Positions 44,826-53,351 of a stretch of 64,000 nucleotides of DNA are shown one piece after another. The DNA comes from Ignavibacteriaceae bacterium. GTDB lineage: Bacteria; Bacteroidota; Ignavibacteria; Ignavibacteriales; Ignavibacteriaceae. Under the pieces are notes generated by a model. It made no database searches and was not told where the DNA came from. It saw nothing but the letters and a program-made list of their open reading frames with translations. The stretch's first letter is position 1, and every line of letters begins with the position of its first letter. The stretch covers positions 62,001-126,000 of the forward strand of contig JACAFB010000067.1 in the NCBI GenBank assembly GCA_013388545.1. The letters are read 5' to 3'. A program made the translations under genes and the position numbers.

Positions 44826-46445
44826 ATGGAAAAGCTGCTTCTCCTTGGTGCCGAAGCTATTGCTCAGGGAGCTATTGATGGGGGGATGTCTGGTATTTAT
44901 GCATACCCCGGAACACCTTCCACTGAAATAACTGAATACGTTCAGAATAATAAAACAGCTATTGAAAGAAATATTCACAGGCAGTGGTCAGCTAATGAAA
45001 AGACGGCAATGGAAGCAGCTCTTGGAATGAGCTATGCCGGTAAACGTGCCATGGTATGTATGAAACATGTTGGATTAAATGTCGCTGCTGATGCATTTAT
45101 AAATTCTGCTATAACTGGTGTTAACGGCGGGTTGATTGTTACGGTTGCTGACGATCCCTCGATGCATTCATCGCAGAATGAACAGGACTCACGTTTCTTT
45201 GGAAAGTTTGCTATGATTCCAATACTTGAACCTTCCAATCAGCAGGAAGCTTATGATTTAGCTTATGAAGGTTTTGATTTATCCGAAAAATATAAAGTCC
45301 CTGTTCTTCTTAGAATCACAACCCGTCTTTCCCATTCACGCGCAGGAATTGAAAGGCAACCGCTTAAAAGTGAAAATAAAATTTCTTATCCCGAAGATCC
45401 TATCCAGTTTGTTTTGCTGCCTTCCAATGCAAGAAAGCGATATAAGGGACTGCTTGCTATTCAATCTTTACTAGAACAGGCATCTGAAAATTCAGATTAC
45501 AACACTTACTATCCGGGAAGAGATAAATCACTCGGGATAATTGCCTGTGGTATTGCACATAATTATTTGCTCGAAAATTTTCCCGGGAGAAATTGTCCTC
45601 ATCCCGTTTTACAAATTGCCCAATATCCGATTCCATATTCCAAGATTGAAAAAATAGTTAATGAGTGCGAAAGAATTCTTGTTCTGGAAGACGGCTATCC
45701 TTTCGTTGAAGAGCAGTTAAGAGGTTTTCTTGAAATAAATTCGAAAATTATTGGAAGATTAAATGGAATAATTCCCCGCGACGGTGAATTGAATCCTGAT
45801 ATTGTTGCCAGAGCACTTGGCAAAGAAGTAAAAATATATCATTCAGTACCTGAGATTGTAAAAAACCGGCCTCCCGAACTTTGTTCAGGATGCAGCCACA
45901 GAGATATTTATAATGCACTTAATGAAACGATGTTAGAATTCGGGAAGCAAAAAGTTTTTTCGGATATTGGCTGCTACACTTTGGGAGCTCTTCCACCCTG
46001 GAATGCAATCAACTCCTGTGTTGATATGGGTGCTTCGATCACAATGGCAAAAGGTGCCGCAGATGCTGGTATTCGTCCTTCTGTGGCAGTTATTGGAGAC
46101 TCAACATTTACGCATAGTGGAATGACGGCTTTGCTTGACTGCGTTTATGAAAACACTCCGGTTACAGTTATCATTTCAGACAATTCCACTACAGCTATGA
46201 CTGGCGGACAAGCATCTCATGCAACCGGAAGATTAGAGGAAATATGTATTGGTCTCGGTGTTAAACCTGAACATGTTAGGGTATTAACCCCGCTTCCTAA
46301 ATATCACGATGAAATGGTAAAAGTTTTACGGGAAGAACTAAATTATGAAGGCGTTTCGGTAATTATACCAAGAAGAGAATGCATTCAAACTGCAACTAAG
46401 ACAAAAAAAGAGATCAAGGTAAAAAATGTTGAGGTTCAGTCGTGA
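44826..46445 (+). CDS. iorA: Indolepyruvate:ferredoxin oxidoreductase alpha subunit (no ferredoxin tail)
   Basis: This is a TPP-dependent 2-oxoacid oxidoreductase of 539 residues. It contains YPGTPSTEITEYVQ at the N-terminus, KHVGLNVAADAFINSA, RPPELCSGCSHRDIYNAL, SDIGCYTLG, and the TPP block VIGDSTFTHSGMTALLDCVYENTPVTV. The archaeal enzymes of about 620-650 residues end in a two-cluster ferredoxin domain; here the protein stops after PRRECIQTATKTKKEI, so that domain is missing. Cysteines in CSGC and DIGCYT may bind a single [4Fe-4S] cluster (inference). It is an aryl pyruvate oxidising or synthesising enzyme in amino acid metabolism. TTTGGAG precedes the ATG. It overlaps iorB by four bases. 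Confidence 0.92.
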   Translation: MEKLLLLGAEAIAQGAIDGGMSGIYAYPGTPSTEITEYVQNNKTAIERNIHRQWSANEKTAMEAALGMSYAGKRAMVCMKHVGLNVAADAFINSAITGVNGGLIVTVADDPSMHSSQNEQDSRFFGKFAMIPILEPSNQQEAYDLAYEGFDLSEKYKVPVLLRITTRLSHSRAGIERQPLKSENKISYPEDPIQFVLLPSNARKRYKGLLAIQSLLEQASENSDYNTYYPGRDKSLGIIACGIAHNYLLENFPGRNCPHPVLQIAQYPIPYSKIEKIVNECERILVLEDGYPFVEEQLRGFLEINSKIIGRLNGIIPRDGELNPDIVARALGKEVKIYHSVPEIVKNRPPELCSGCSHRDIYNALNETMLEFGKQKVFSDIGCYTLGALPPWNAINSCVDMGASITMAKGAADAGIRPSVAVIGDSTFTHSGMTALLDCVYENTPVTVIISDNSTTAMTGGQASHATGRLEEICIGLGVKPEHVRVLTPLPKYHDEMVKVLREELNYEGVSVIIPRRECIQTATKTKKEIKVKNVEVQS

Positions 46446-47029
46446 AATCAGATATAATCTTATCAGGTGTTGGAGGACAGGGAATAGTTTCAATTGCTGC
46501 AACCATTTCAATGGCTGCACTTGAAAATAATTTATTTATAAAACAATCAGAAGTTCACGGAATGAGTCAGCGCGGCGGTGCTGTTCAGTCACACTTGAGA
46601 ATTTCGCAAGAAGAAATTTCAAGCGATCTTATTCCTCTAGGGAAAGCTGATTTAATTATCTCAGTCGAGCCTATGGAATCATTAAGATATTTACCCTGGC
46701 TTTCTGAAAATGGTTGGCTGGTTACAAACACAACTCCGTTTATTAATATCCCTGATTATCCGGATTTGAAAGAGATTTTAGGTGAAATTGAAAAACTGCC
46801 GCATCACATTGCTATAAATGCAGACGAAATTGCACGACAAGTGAAGTCGCCGAGATCATCAAATATGGTGATGCTTGGTGCCGCTTCCCCTTTTCTGGAT
46901 CTTCCCTATGGATTTCTTGAATCAGGCATTAAAAAAATATTCGGGAAAAAAGGCGAAAAAGTTGTTCAATTAAATATTGATGCTCTTAAGGCGGGAAGAG
47001 AATTTGCTATCGAACATAAAAAATCATAG
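46442..47029 (+). CDS. iorB: Indolepyruvate oxidoreductase beta subunit
   Basis: This 195-residue gamma-type subunit of 2-oxoacid:acceptor oxidoreductases has SGVGGQGIVSIAATISMAA near the N-terminus, HGMSQRGGAVQSHLRI and LGAASPFLDLP, matching IorB. It works with IorA as a heterodimer. The start is GTG overlapping the iorA stop as GTGA, so translation is coupled. Length is usual for IorB. There is no added domain. Reads straight from iorA without promoter, then a 92-bp gap to the next gene. Confidence 0.94.
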   Translation: MKSDIILSGVGGQGIVSIAATISMAALENNLFIKQSEVHGMSQRGGAVQSHLRISQEEISSDLIPLGKADLIISVEPMESLRYLPWLSENGWLVTNTTPFINIPDYPDLKEILGEIEKLPHHIAINADEIARQVKSPRSSNMVMLGAASPFLDLPYGFLESGIKKIFGKKGEKVVQLNIDALKAGREFAIEHKKS

Positions 47030-47121
47030 ACGGATATTCGGTTTTCATCTACTTTAGGTTATTGAAAGTTTTACTTGAATGAAGATGTAATTTTATCAAA
47101 TAGTTCACAGGAGGAGAAGTT

Positions 47122-47487
47122 ATGGCCGGTTCAATTATTACCAAAGAGCAAGCCGATGAATTATTCGGCGAGGTTCTTAGCTCAAAATCATTCACTCTTG
47201 AAGAGCTCAGAGAATTATTAAGCAAATGTGAAAAGTTTTTTATGATTGGCTTTTACAACGACAGTCCTGTTATTGCAGCCGAAGGAAGAAAATTCATTTA
47301 CCCGGAAAGCTTTGAACTTGAACAGAATGAAGTATTAACTGTTTACTCACTCGAAGTTATCAATGAACTTATCTCAAAGAGTAACGAATCGTCAATTTAC
47401 ATCGAGAGAAGAGAAAGTCATTTAACAATAACTAAAGGAGGCTTTACGCTTCAATTCGGGCATTTTTGTCCACCGGATTGTTTATAG
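47122..47487 (+). CDS. Small soluble protein of unknown function
   Basis: This 121-residue protein has a strong AGGAGGAG ribosome-binding site before ATG. Mixed alpha-beta: an N-terminal acidic helical part (KEQADELFGEVLSSKSFTLEELRELLS), then beta strands (FFMIGFYNDSPVIAAEGRKFIYP, SIYIERRESHLTITKGGFTLQFG). Its final residues GHFCPPDCL contain a CxxxC pair that could bind metal or form a disulfide. I recognise no family. It follows iorB by 92 bp and precedes a membrane protein by 3 bp, so it may belong to that pair rather than to iorAB. Confidence 0.75.
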   Translation: MAGSIITKEQADELFGEVLSSKSFTLEELRELLSKCEKFFMIGFYNDSPVIAAEGRKFIYPESFELEQNEVLTVYSLEVINELISKSNESSIYIERRESHLTITKGGFTLQFGHFCPPDCL

Positions 47488-47490
47488 TCT

Positions 47491-48069
47491 ATGGAGCTTG
47501 CAAATTTTCTCGGTGATCTTTCCACTATTATATGGTTTCTGCCAATATTCAGACAATATGGCGGTAATTATTTCAAATTCTTTCTTGTACTTGCATTAAC
47601 AGATCCTTTATCGGTACTTTTATTCCACCTTAAAGTAAACTGGCATATAAGCTACGGTTTATTTTCAATCATTTTATACTTCTCTCTTTTCAGTATTTCT
47701 GACTTAAGAAAAAACTGGATTGTAAATACTATACTTGTAATTATTTTCTCTGCATTATTATTCTTTTCGCAGAATATTGGTTCTCTTGCGTTGATTCATT
47801 TCCTTATTTTACTTGTAATTGTTAGAAGGATTGCTGAAACATTCAGCAGTGAAGGAGTTATTAAAGTATATTTGTTAGTGCTTGCCTCTTATGAGTTCAG
47901 TCTACTGATCAGATTTATTATTTTGATTACAGCGACAACTGAAAACGTGATTTATTCATTTATCTTGCTGGCGTTTCAGCTAATAATTGCTTTGTTTTTT
48001 ACGTTTGTAAATGAAAACAAACCCCTTCTTGCCATAAGGCTGCCATTTTTAGAAAAATCCGGAATGTAA
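47491..48069 (+). CDS. Polytopic membrane protein of unknown function
   Basis: This 192-residue protein consists almost entirely of hydrophobic stretches, about six predicted helices (residues about 5-25, 28-45, 52-68, 75-95, 97-120, 130-175). Small polar loops contain basic residues (SDLRKNW, VRRIAE). No catalytic motif, signal peptide or known family is visible. It starts 3 bp after the small protein stop, so they share a transcript. It converges with the deacetylase gene 16 bp away. Confidence 0.7.
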   Translation: MELANFLGDLSTIIWFLPIFRQYGGNYFKFFLVLALTDPLSVLLFHLKVNWHISYGLFSIILYFSLFSISDLRKNWIVNTILVIIFSALLFFSQNIGSLALIHFLILLVIVRRIAETFSSEGVIKVYLLVLASYEFSLLIRFIILITATTENVIYSFILLAFQLIIALFFTFVNENKPLLAIRLPFLEKSGM

Positions 48070-48085
48070 AAGGCTGTAAACCAAA

Positions 48086-49699
48086 TTACTGAGGAATGTA
48101 AGATTTGTTCACGTCGCCGCTGGTTAATGCTTCAACATTAAGATTAATATTGGAACTGCTAACTATTATCTGAGAATTGTTTAATGAAAATATCCAGTCT
48201 GGTCCGGCGAATGAATTTATTAAACGGGAAAATCTTTTCATAACCATTTCTGCATCTGAAAAAGTTAAGAATCCGTCGTTGTTTACATCCGCAGCTGCAG
48301 TTTGCAGTGAATCGAGTGTTAACTGGCTTGAATATCCTTTCATAATGAAAAGGGCATCAGTCGAATTTACTCCGCCCCAATTCTCGTTTTTTGATATTGA
48401 AAGGTTATAAGTCCCTGATAGAATTGAAGGGAAAGTGAAAGAACCATTTTCATCGGATTCTGCAAAGAACTGCACTCCGTCTTGGCGGCTTAAAACCAAA
48501 AGAACATTTTCAACCGGCGTATTTTGTGAATTATGATAAAGAACATTTCCTGTAACAGCAAACGAATTGGCTGTTGTTTTCTTTAAAAGTGTAACTTCTC
48601 CGCCATCCGGAATTATGTTAATTCTTGCGAAGGTATTCTGACCAATTGTTAATGTATTTAATGTTTGTAGTACTGATCCTTGCTGAAAAATCACTTCTTC
48701 CCAATCTGATGGAACAAGAACATCTACAGTTAATGAAAGATTGTAGATAAGATTATCAAGTGTATCAGCCGGAATAAATTTAATTGTGCTGTCATTTTGA
48801 GCAATCAACTGATATAGGAAACTTTCACGCTGCCTGATATACTTTGTTACATTTGCAGTGGTCTCAACCCAAATTTCATTCGCAGAAGATTTAGAGTAAA
48901 GCCATTGGCAAAGAGCAGTTAACCATTCATTTGACATTGGATACCAGGTGCTGTTAATTATTCCTCCAATTTCAGAAAAAGGAACCACCTCGTGAGCTAA
49001 AAGCATTGCCCATTTACCCTGATCAATTGCAGATTGAGTATAAGCTATAAAGTCGTTCAATTCATCAAGATCATCTTCGGGGGAATTACGGGGAAGGTTA
49101 AAATAATTTTCCTTGCATTTCAGTTTGAAGTAATCTAATCCAGTCAATGAAGAGTTGTTGAAGTTATTTCCACCGCCCCTTCCAGAAAGATAAAACTTTG
49201 CACTTAACGAATCGACAAGCTGATTATGAGCAGTAAAAGGGTATGCGATAGAAAATGCTTTTTCGAATGGAATTTTTTCCTGAATTTTCTTTGCAGACCG
49301 GTAAAGTTCGTATAAAATTGTTCCTTCTGTAAGTGTATCGCCGGCAGGAATATTAGTCAGATTTAAATGTGTAACTGTATGTGAACCAACCTCGTGACCA
49401 TTAGCTGCCATTTGAGTAAATTCATTCCACGATCCATATCGCCACACTCCGGGAAGCTGCTCGGTGAGAGTGCTTGTAACAAAATAAAATGAACCTCTGA
49501 ATCCAAATTGTTCCAGAATCTGTTTTGCATTAGTTGATTGAGATAAAAGTCCATCATCAAATGTAAATGAGAAAGCGGCTTTGCGGTCGTCGGGCCAGGT
49601 TTTAACTGTAATTTCACCAAAGTTTTGCGGATAGACAGTTAATGCCAGAAATGCTGCCATTAACAAAGAATAAATTCCGGAGTTTAATATGTATTTCAT
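48086..49699 (-). CDS. Secreted polysaccharide deacetylase with CarboxypepD_reg-like and dockerin-like tail
   Basis: This is a 537-residue exported protein from the ATG at 49699; a GTG at 49711 adds four residues. Signal peptide KYILNSGIYSLLMAAFLALTVYPQ. The NodB-fold deacetylase (about 25-290) has FTFDDGLLSQ and GHEVGSHTVTHLN, giving the Asp and two His metal ligands. A beta domain follows, then a carboxypeptidase-regulatory-like domain (VTGNVLYHNSQNTPVENVLLVL, FTFPSILSGTYNLSI). The tail has DVNNDGFLTFSDAEMVMKRF (residues 471-490) and GVNSTDALFIMKGY, dockerin-like calcium-loop halves, then GDVNKSYIP at the end. It probably removes acetyl groups from a glycan outside the cell. Confidence 0.88.
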   Translation of the reverse strand: MKYILNSGIYSLLMAAFLALTVYPQNFGEITVKTWPDDRKAAFSFTFDDGLLSQSTNAKQILEQFGFRGSFYFVTSTLTEQLPGVWRYGSWNEFTQMAANGHEVGSHTVTHLNLTNIPAGDTLTEGTILYELYRSAKKIQEKIPFEKAFSIAYPFTAHNQLVDSLSAKFYLSGRGGGNNFNNSSLTGLDYFKLKCKENYFNLPRNSPEDDLDELNDFIAYTQSAIDQGKWAMLLAHEVVPFSEIGGIINSTWYPMSNEWLTALCQWLYSKSSANEIWVETTANVTKYIRQRESFLYQLIAQNDSTIKFIPADTLDNLIYNLSLTVDVLVPSDWEEVIFQQGSVLQTLNTLTIGQNTFARINIIPDGGEVTLLKKTTANSFAVTGNVLYHNSQNTPVENVLLVLSRQDGVQFFAESDENGSFTFPSILSGTYNLSISKNENWGGVNSTDALFIMKGYSSQLTLDSLQTAAADVNNDGFLTFSDAEMVMKRFSRLINSFAGPDWIFSLNNSQIIVSSSNINLNVEALTSGDVNKSYIPQ

Positions 49700-49877
49700 A
49701 CCTTTTTGCACTTTATTGAGAATGCTCTACTAAAATGAAACAGTTAATCGATTCAGACTTTCAATTATTGGTTAGAAAAACAAATAATTCTGCAAAAGTC
49801 AAAGTAAATGATAAAATATTATGCCACTTTCAATAAATATTTAAAATCGGCTTTTCTTGAAATTTTAAATAAAAGAA

Positions 49878-49933
49878 AACTTTTCTGATGAAAAGTAACC
49901 CCCTGAAATATTTATGACCTTTGAATTTTCAGG
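49878..49933. promoter_or_regulatory. Two dyads in the topA upstream region
   Basis: ACTTTTC (49878-49884) pairs with GAAAAGT (49889-49895), and CCTGAAA (49901-49907) with TTTCAGG (49927-49933). Both lie about 60-110 bp before the topA ATG in a gap of 291 bp that also holds the deacetylase promoter. They could form leader stems or protein sites. No T-run makes either a convincing terminator. The rest of the gap is AT-rich with nothing recognised. Confidence 0.35.
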
Positions 49934-49990
49934 ATTTTATCCTTTTATTTGCACTCGTTTTTTTGAATTATTAAGATTATTAAAATACCT

Positions 49991-52378
49991 ATGGCAAAAA
50001 ATCTAGTTATAGTTGAATCACCGGCAAAAGCCAGAACAATAGAAGATTTTCTTGGGGAAGATTTCCTTGTCGCTTCAAGTTATGGGCACGTCAGAGATTT
50101 GGATAAAAGAAAAAAGGGAGTTGACATTGAACGGAACTTTAAGCCTATCTATAAAATACCTGAAGATAAAAAGTCAGTTGTTAAAGAATTAAAGAAACTC
50201 TCGGATAAAGCCAAAACTGTCTGGCTGGCAACCGACGAGGATCGTGAAGGCGAAGCAATTTCATGGCATTTGAAAGAGGTTCTTGAACTTGACGATCAGA
50301 AAGTAAGAAGAATTGTGTTTGATGAAATCACAAAAACAGCAATTCTGAATGCAATAAAAAATCCGCGTAAAATTGATTACCATCTCGTAGATGCACAGCA
50401 GGCAAGAAGAATACTTGACAGGCTGGTTGGATTTGAAGTATCGGGTATTTTGTGGCGGAAGGTTAAATCTAAATTATCAGCCGGACGTGTTCAATCAGTT
50501 GCAGTTAAACTAATCGTTGAACGTGAGCGCGAAATAGATTCTTTTGTTCCCGAGTCTCGCTTCAAAATTATTGCAAATTTTTTAGTTGCAGATGAAAAAG
50601 GAAATAAGACCAATCTGAGAGCAGAGCTGGCTCGATTTTTAGGTAATGAAAATGAGGCAGAAGAATTTCTGAAGAAATGTACAGGTGCTGAATTCATTGT
50701 TGAAAATATCGAAAAGAAACCTGTGAAGCGATCACCGGCGGCACCTTTTACAACCTCAACATTACAGCAGGAAGCATCAATAAAACTCCGGTATTCAGTT
50801 TCGCGCACAATGATACTTGCTCAAAAATTATATGAAGCCGGAAAAATAACATATATGAGAACTGATTCAGTCAATCTTTCTGATTTTGCTCTCGATGCTG
50901 CCGAGCAGGTTATCCGGCAGGATTTTGGAGATGAATATTTGCAGCGCAGGCAGTTCAAGACCAAATCCAAATCAGCACAGGAAGCTCACGAGGCAATTCG
51001 ACCTACAGATTTTACACGCAAGAAAATAACCGGAACAAAAGAAGAGCAGGCTTTATATGAGCTTATCTGGAAGCGTGCAATTGCTTCTCAAATGAGTGAA
51101 GCCGATATTGAAAGAACAACTGTAAAAATTAAAATCACGGGTACGGACGAGGTTCTTACGGCTAAAGGCGAAGTAATTAAGTTTGATGGTTTCCTGAAAG
51201 TTTATTTTGAAGATTCCGATGAGGAAAATTCTGAAAATGGAGATAAAGCAGTTTTGCCTCCATTGAATGCAGGTCAACAGCTTGAGATGAAAGAGGTTTC
51301 TGCCATAGAAAGATATACCCGGCCTCCGGCAAGGTACACCGAAGCAAGCCTGGTTAAAAAACTTGAAGAGCTTGGAATCGGCAGGCCTTCAACTTATGCA
51401 CCGACGATTAGCACAATCCAAAAACGCGGCTATGTTCATAAAGATGAGAAGATGGGGACAGAGCGTCCTTACAGAATTTTAACTTTGAATAATAAGCAGG
51501 AGATCAGCCGAGAAGTTAAAACTGAAATAACCGGTGCTGATAAAGGGAAACTCTTTCCGGCCGATATTGCGATGATTGTTACTGATTTTCTCAATCAGCA
51601 CTTTCCGCAGATAATGGACTATCAGTTTACTGCACACATCGAAGATGAGCTTGATGAAATTGCTGAAGGGAAAATGGTCTATCATGAAATGCTGGATGAA
51701 TTTTACCATCCTTTTCATAAAAAGGTAAATCAAACAATTGAACAGAGTGAAAGAGTTTCGGGCGAACGAATTCTTGGAGTTGATCCCAAAACAAACAAAA
51801 CTGTCTCTGTGCGAATGGCAAGATTCGGACCTGTTGCACAATTAACTGATCCAAACAATCCTGAAGCAAAACCCGAATATGCAGGTTTGCGAAGGGATCA
51901 AAAACTTGAGTTGATTACTTTAGAAGAAGCACTGGAATTATTTAAACTTCCGAGAGTTGTTGGATCATTTGAGGAAAAAGAAATTGTTGCTGCTATTGGA
52001 AGATTCGGACCTTATTTGAGACACGATGGAAAATTTTATGCATTAAAAAAAGAGTACGATCCCCATTCAATTTCTGAAGTTGAATCAATTGAAGTTATTA
52101 AAGCCAAGCGGCTTGCTGATGCAGAAAAATTCATTCGCACATTCGAAGAGAATTCAGAAATTCAGATATTAAATGGAAGATGGGGCCCGTATCTGAAAGC
52201 AGGTAAAAAAAATATCAGGATTCCTAAAGACACAGATATTAATTCAATGACTTACGAAGATTGCCTTAAGCTTATCGGGGAAAAAGGAATTTCTGGTACT
52301 AAAACTTCAAAGAAGAAAAAAGACGAAGCGGAAGAAAAACCAAAAAGGAAATCAACAAAAAAGAAAAAGGCTCAGTAA
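49991..52378 (+). CDS. topA: DNA topoisomerase I
   Basis: TopA relaxes negative supercoils by single-strand passage. The 795-residue protein opens with the TOPRIM domain (LVIVESPAKARTIEDFLG, WLATDEDREGEAISWHL), followed by VDAQQARRILDRLVGFEVS and KLSAGRVQSVAVKLI. The active-site Tyr288 is in KITYMRTDSVNLS, and EAHEAIRPTD and GIGRPSTYAPTIS follow. The C-terminus carries two topo C-repeat motifs (GRFGPYLRHDGKFYAL, NGRWGPYLKAGKKN), not the four-cysteine zinc fingers of E. coli, and ends in a lysine tail KKKKDEAEEKPKRKSTKKKK. Normal for Bacteroidota-type TopA. Followed by a terminator that overlaps the stop. Confidence 0.96.
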   Translation: MAKNLVIVESPAKARTIEDFLGEDFLVASSYGHVRDLDKRKKGVDIERNFKPIYKIPEDKKSVVKELKKLSDKAKTVWLATDEDREGEAISWHLKEVLELDDQKVRRIVFDEITKTAILNAIKNPRKIDYHLVDAQQARRILDRLVGFEVSGILWRKVKSKLSAGRVQSVAVKLIVEREREIDSFVPESRFKIIANFLVADEKGNKTNLRAELARFLGNENEAEEFLKKCTGAEFIVENIEKKPVKRSPAAPFTTSTLQQEASIKLRYSVSRTMILAQKLYEAGKITYMRTDSVNLSDFALDAAEQVIRQDFGDEYLQRRQFKTKSKSAQEAHEAIRPTDFTRKKITGTKEEQALYELIWKRAIASQMSEADIERTTVKIKITGTDEVLTAKGEVIKFDGFLKVYFEDSDEENSENGDKAVLPPLNAGQQLEMKEVSAIERYTRPPARYTEASLVKKLEELGIGRPSTYAPTISTIQKRGYVHKDEKMGTERPYRILTLNNKQEISREVKTEITGADKGKLFPADIAMIVTDFLNQHFPQIMDYQFTAHIEDELDEIAEGKMVYHEMLDEFYHPFHKKVNQTIEQSERVSGERILGVDPKTNKTVSVRMARFGPVAQLTDPNNPEAKPEYAGLRRDQKLELITLEEALELFKLPRVVGSFEEKEIVAAIGRFGPYLRHDGKFYALKKEYDPHSISEVESIEVIKAKRLADAEKFIRTFEENSEIQILNGRWGPYLKAGKKNIRIPKDTDINSMTYEDCLKLIGEKGISGTKTSKKKKDEAEEKPKRKSTKKKKAQ

Positions 52379-52395
52379 TTAAGCTGAGCCTTTTT
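52366..52395 (+). terminator. Rho-independent terminator overlapping the topA stop
   Basis: AAAGGCTCAG at 52366-52375 pairs with CTGAGCCTTT at 52384-52393; the tail continues to five Ts (52391-52395). The TAA stop of topA (52376-52378) is in the loop. The A-run on the other side means it could also serve the minus-strand folE transcript, so it may be bidirectional. Confidence 0.85.
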
Positions 52396-52426
52396 AAGTT
52401 ATTAATTTTCTGTTTGTTAACTTAGA

Positions 52427-53107
52427 TCAGGATTTTCTCCCTGAATAAACGTGCTTCAAAAATTCATCTTTAACATCGCTGTTTAAGAATTTGCCGTGAT
52501 AGCTCGATGTAACAGTTGAACTGTTCACGTCGTTAACCCCGCGCGAAGCTACACAAAGATGGTCTGCATCAATTACAACAGCAACGTCATCAGTTTTCAG
52601 AACTTCCTTTAATTCACTTGCAATTTGTACGGTAAGTCTTTCCTGAACCTGCGGTCTCTTTGAAAAGTATTGGACAATTCTATTGATTTTTGAAAGACCA
52701 ATAACATTTCCGTTCGAGAAATAAGCAACATGTGCCTTGCCGATAATCGGCACAAAATGATGTTCGCAATAAGAATAAACCGAGATATCTCTTTCTACAA
52801 GCATTTGGTTAAAATTGTACTTATTTGTGAACAGAGTAGGCTTTGGTTTATTTTCAGGATTTAATCCCTTGAATATTTCCTGAACATACATTTTAGCTAC
52901 TCTTCTCGGAGTATCTTTCAAACTATCATCTGTCAGATCTAATCCAAGTATGTGCATAATTTCTTTAAAGTTTCTTTCAATCAGTTCTATCTTTAATTCA
53001 TCATCAAGCTGAAAAGCGTCTGGTCTGATCGGGGTTTCTATTGAAGTAAGAATATGATCATCATTTATTTCATCTGATCTGTGTACTGAAAACTGACTAT
53101 CTCTCAT
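52427..53107 (-). CDS. folE: GTP cyclohydrolase I
   Basis: FolE makes dihydroneopterin triphosphate from GTP for folate and pterins. The 226-residue protein has the zinc ligands Cys114 and His117 in SYCEHHFVPIIGKAHV and Cys185 in HLCVASRG, plus RPQVQERLTVQIA, TPRRVAKMY and SSTVTSSYHG, all typical of type I GCYH. An N-terminal extension of about 30 residues precedes the core. ATG start at 53107. The gene converges with topA across a shared terminator. Identity firm. Confidence 0.96.
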   Translation of the reverse strand: MRDSQFSVHRSDEINDDHILTSIETPIRPDAFQLDDELKIELIERNFKEIMHILGLDLTDDSLKDTPRRVAKMYVQEIFKGLNPENKPKPTLFTNKYNFNQMLVERDISVYSYCEHHFVPIIGKAHVAYFSNGNVIGLSKINRIVQYFSKRPQVQERLTVQIASELKEVLKTDDVAVVIDADHLCVASRGVNDVNSSTVTSSYHGKFLNSDVKDEFLKHVYSGRKS

Positions 53108-53351
53108 GTTTTATCCTTTATTGATTTTTTAAGAAGTTAACTGTATAACCTTCTTTAAGGTAAATAAGTTCATTTTATGCGGATTATCTTTTTAAGTCTC
53201 AGGAAATTCAGTTTGATTTATTTTTAATCAGTTTTTAAGGAATTCCATTAAATTTGGCGAGGGGATTAAATAGAATTGGAAGTAATAAAAAAGGGGAAAT
53301 ATTTATTTCTGTCCTTTTTTACGAAATATACTTTGAGATAAAGTCTGTAAA
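53108..53351. promoter_or_regulatory. Divergent promoter region between folE and the mannoside operon
   Basis: This 244-bp AT-rich gap lies between folE (minus) and the ROK gene (plus). At 53287-53320 AAAAAAGG pairs with CCTTTTTT, with inner GAAAT/ATTTC, a stem with a T-run in the plus-strand leader. It ends 31 bp before the ROK ATG. It could attenuate the sugar operon or merely end an upstream read-through transcript. I found no clear catabolite-control site. Confidence 0.4.

Noticed and set aside
51479-51841. Minus-strand open frame of 120 codons inside topA
   Set aside because: It is antisense to the well-conserved TopA coding region and has no independent support.
53287-53320. Clear transcription terminator in the folE-ROK gap
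   Set aside because: The stem is AT-rich and lies in the leader of the ROK gene, so it could be an attenuator or chance; kept only as part of the promoter entry.
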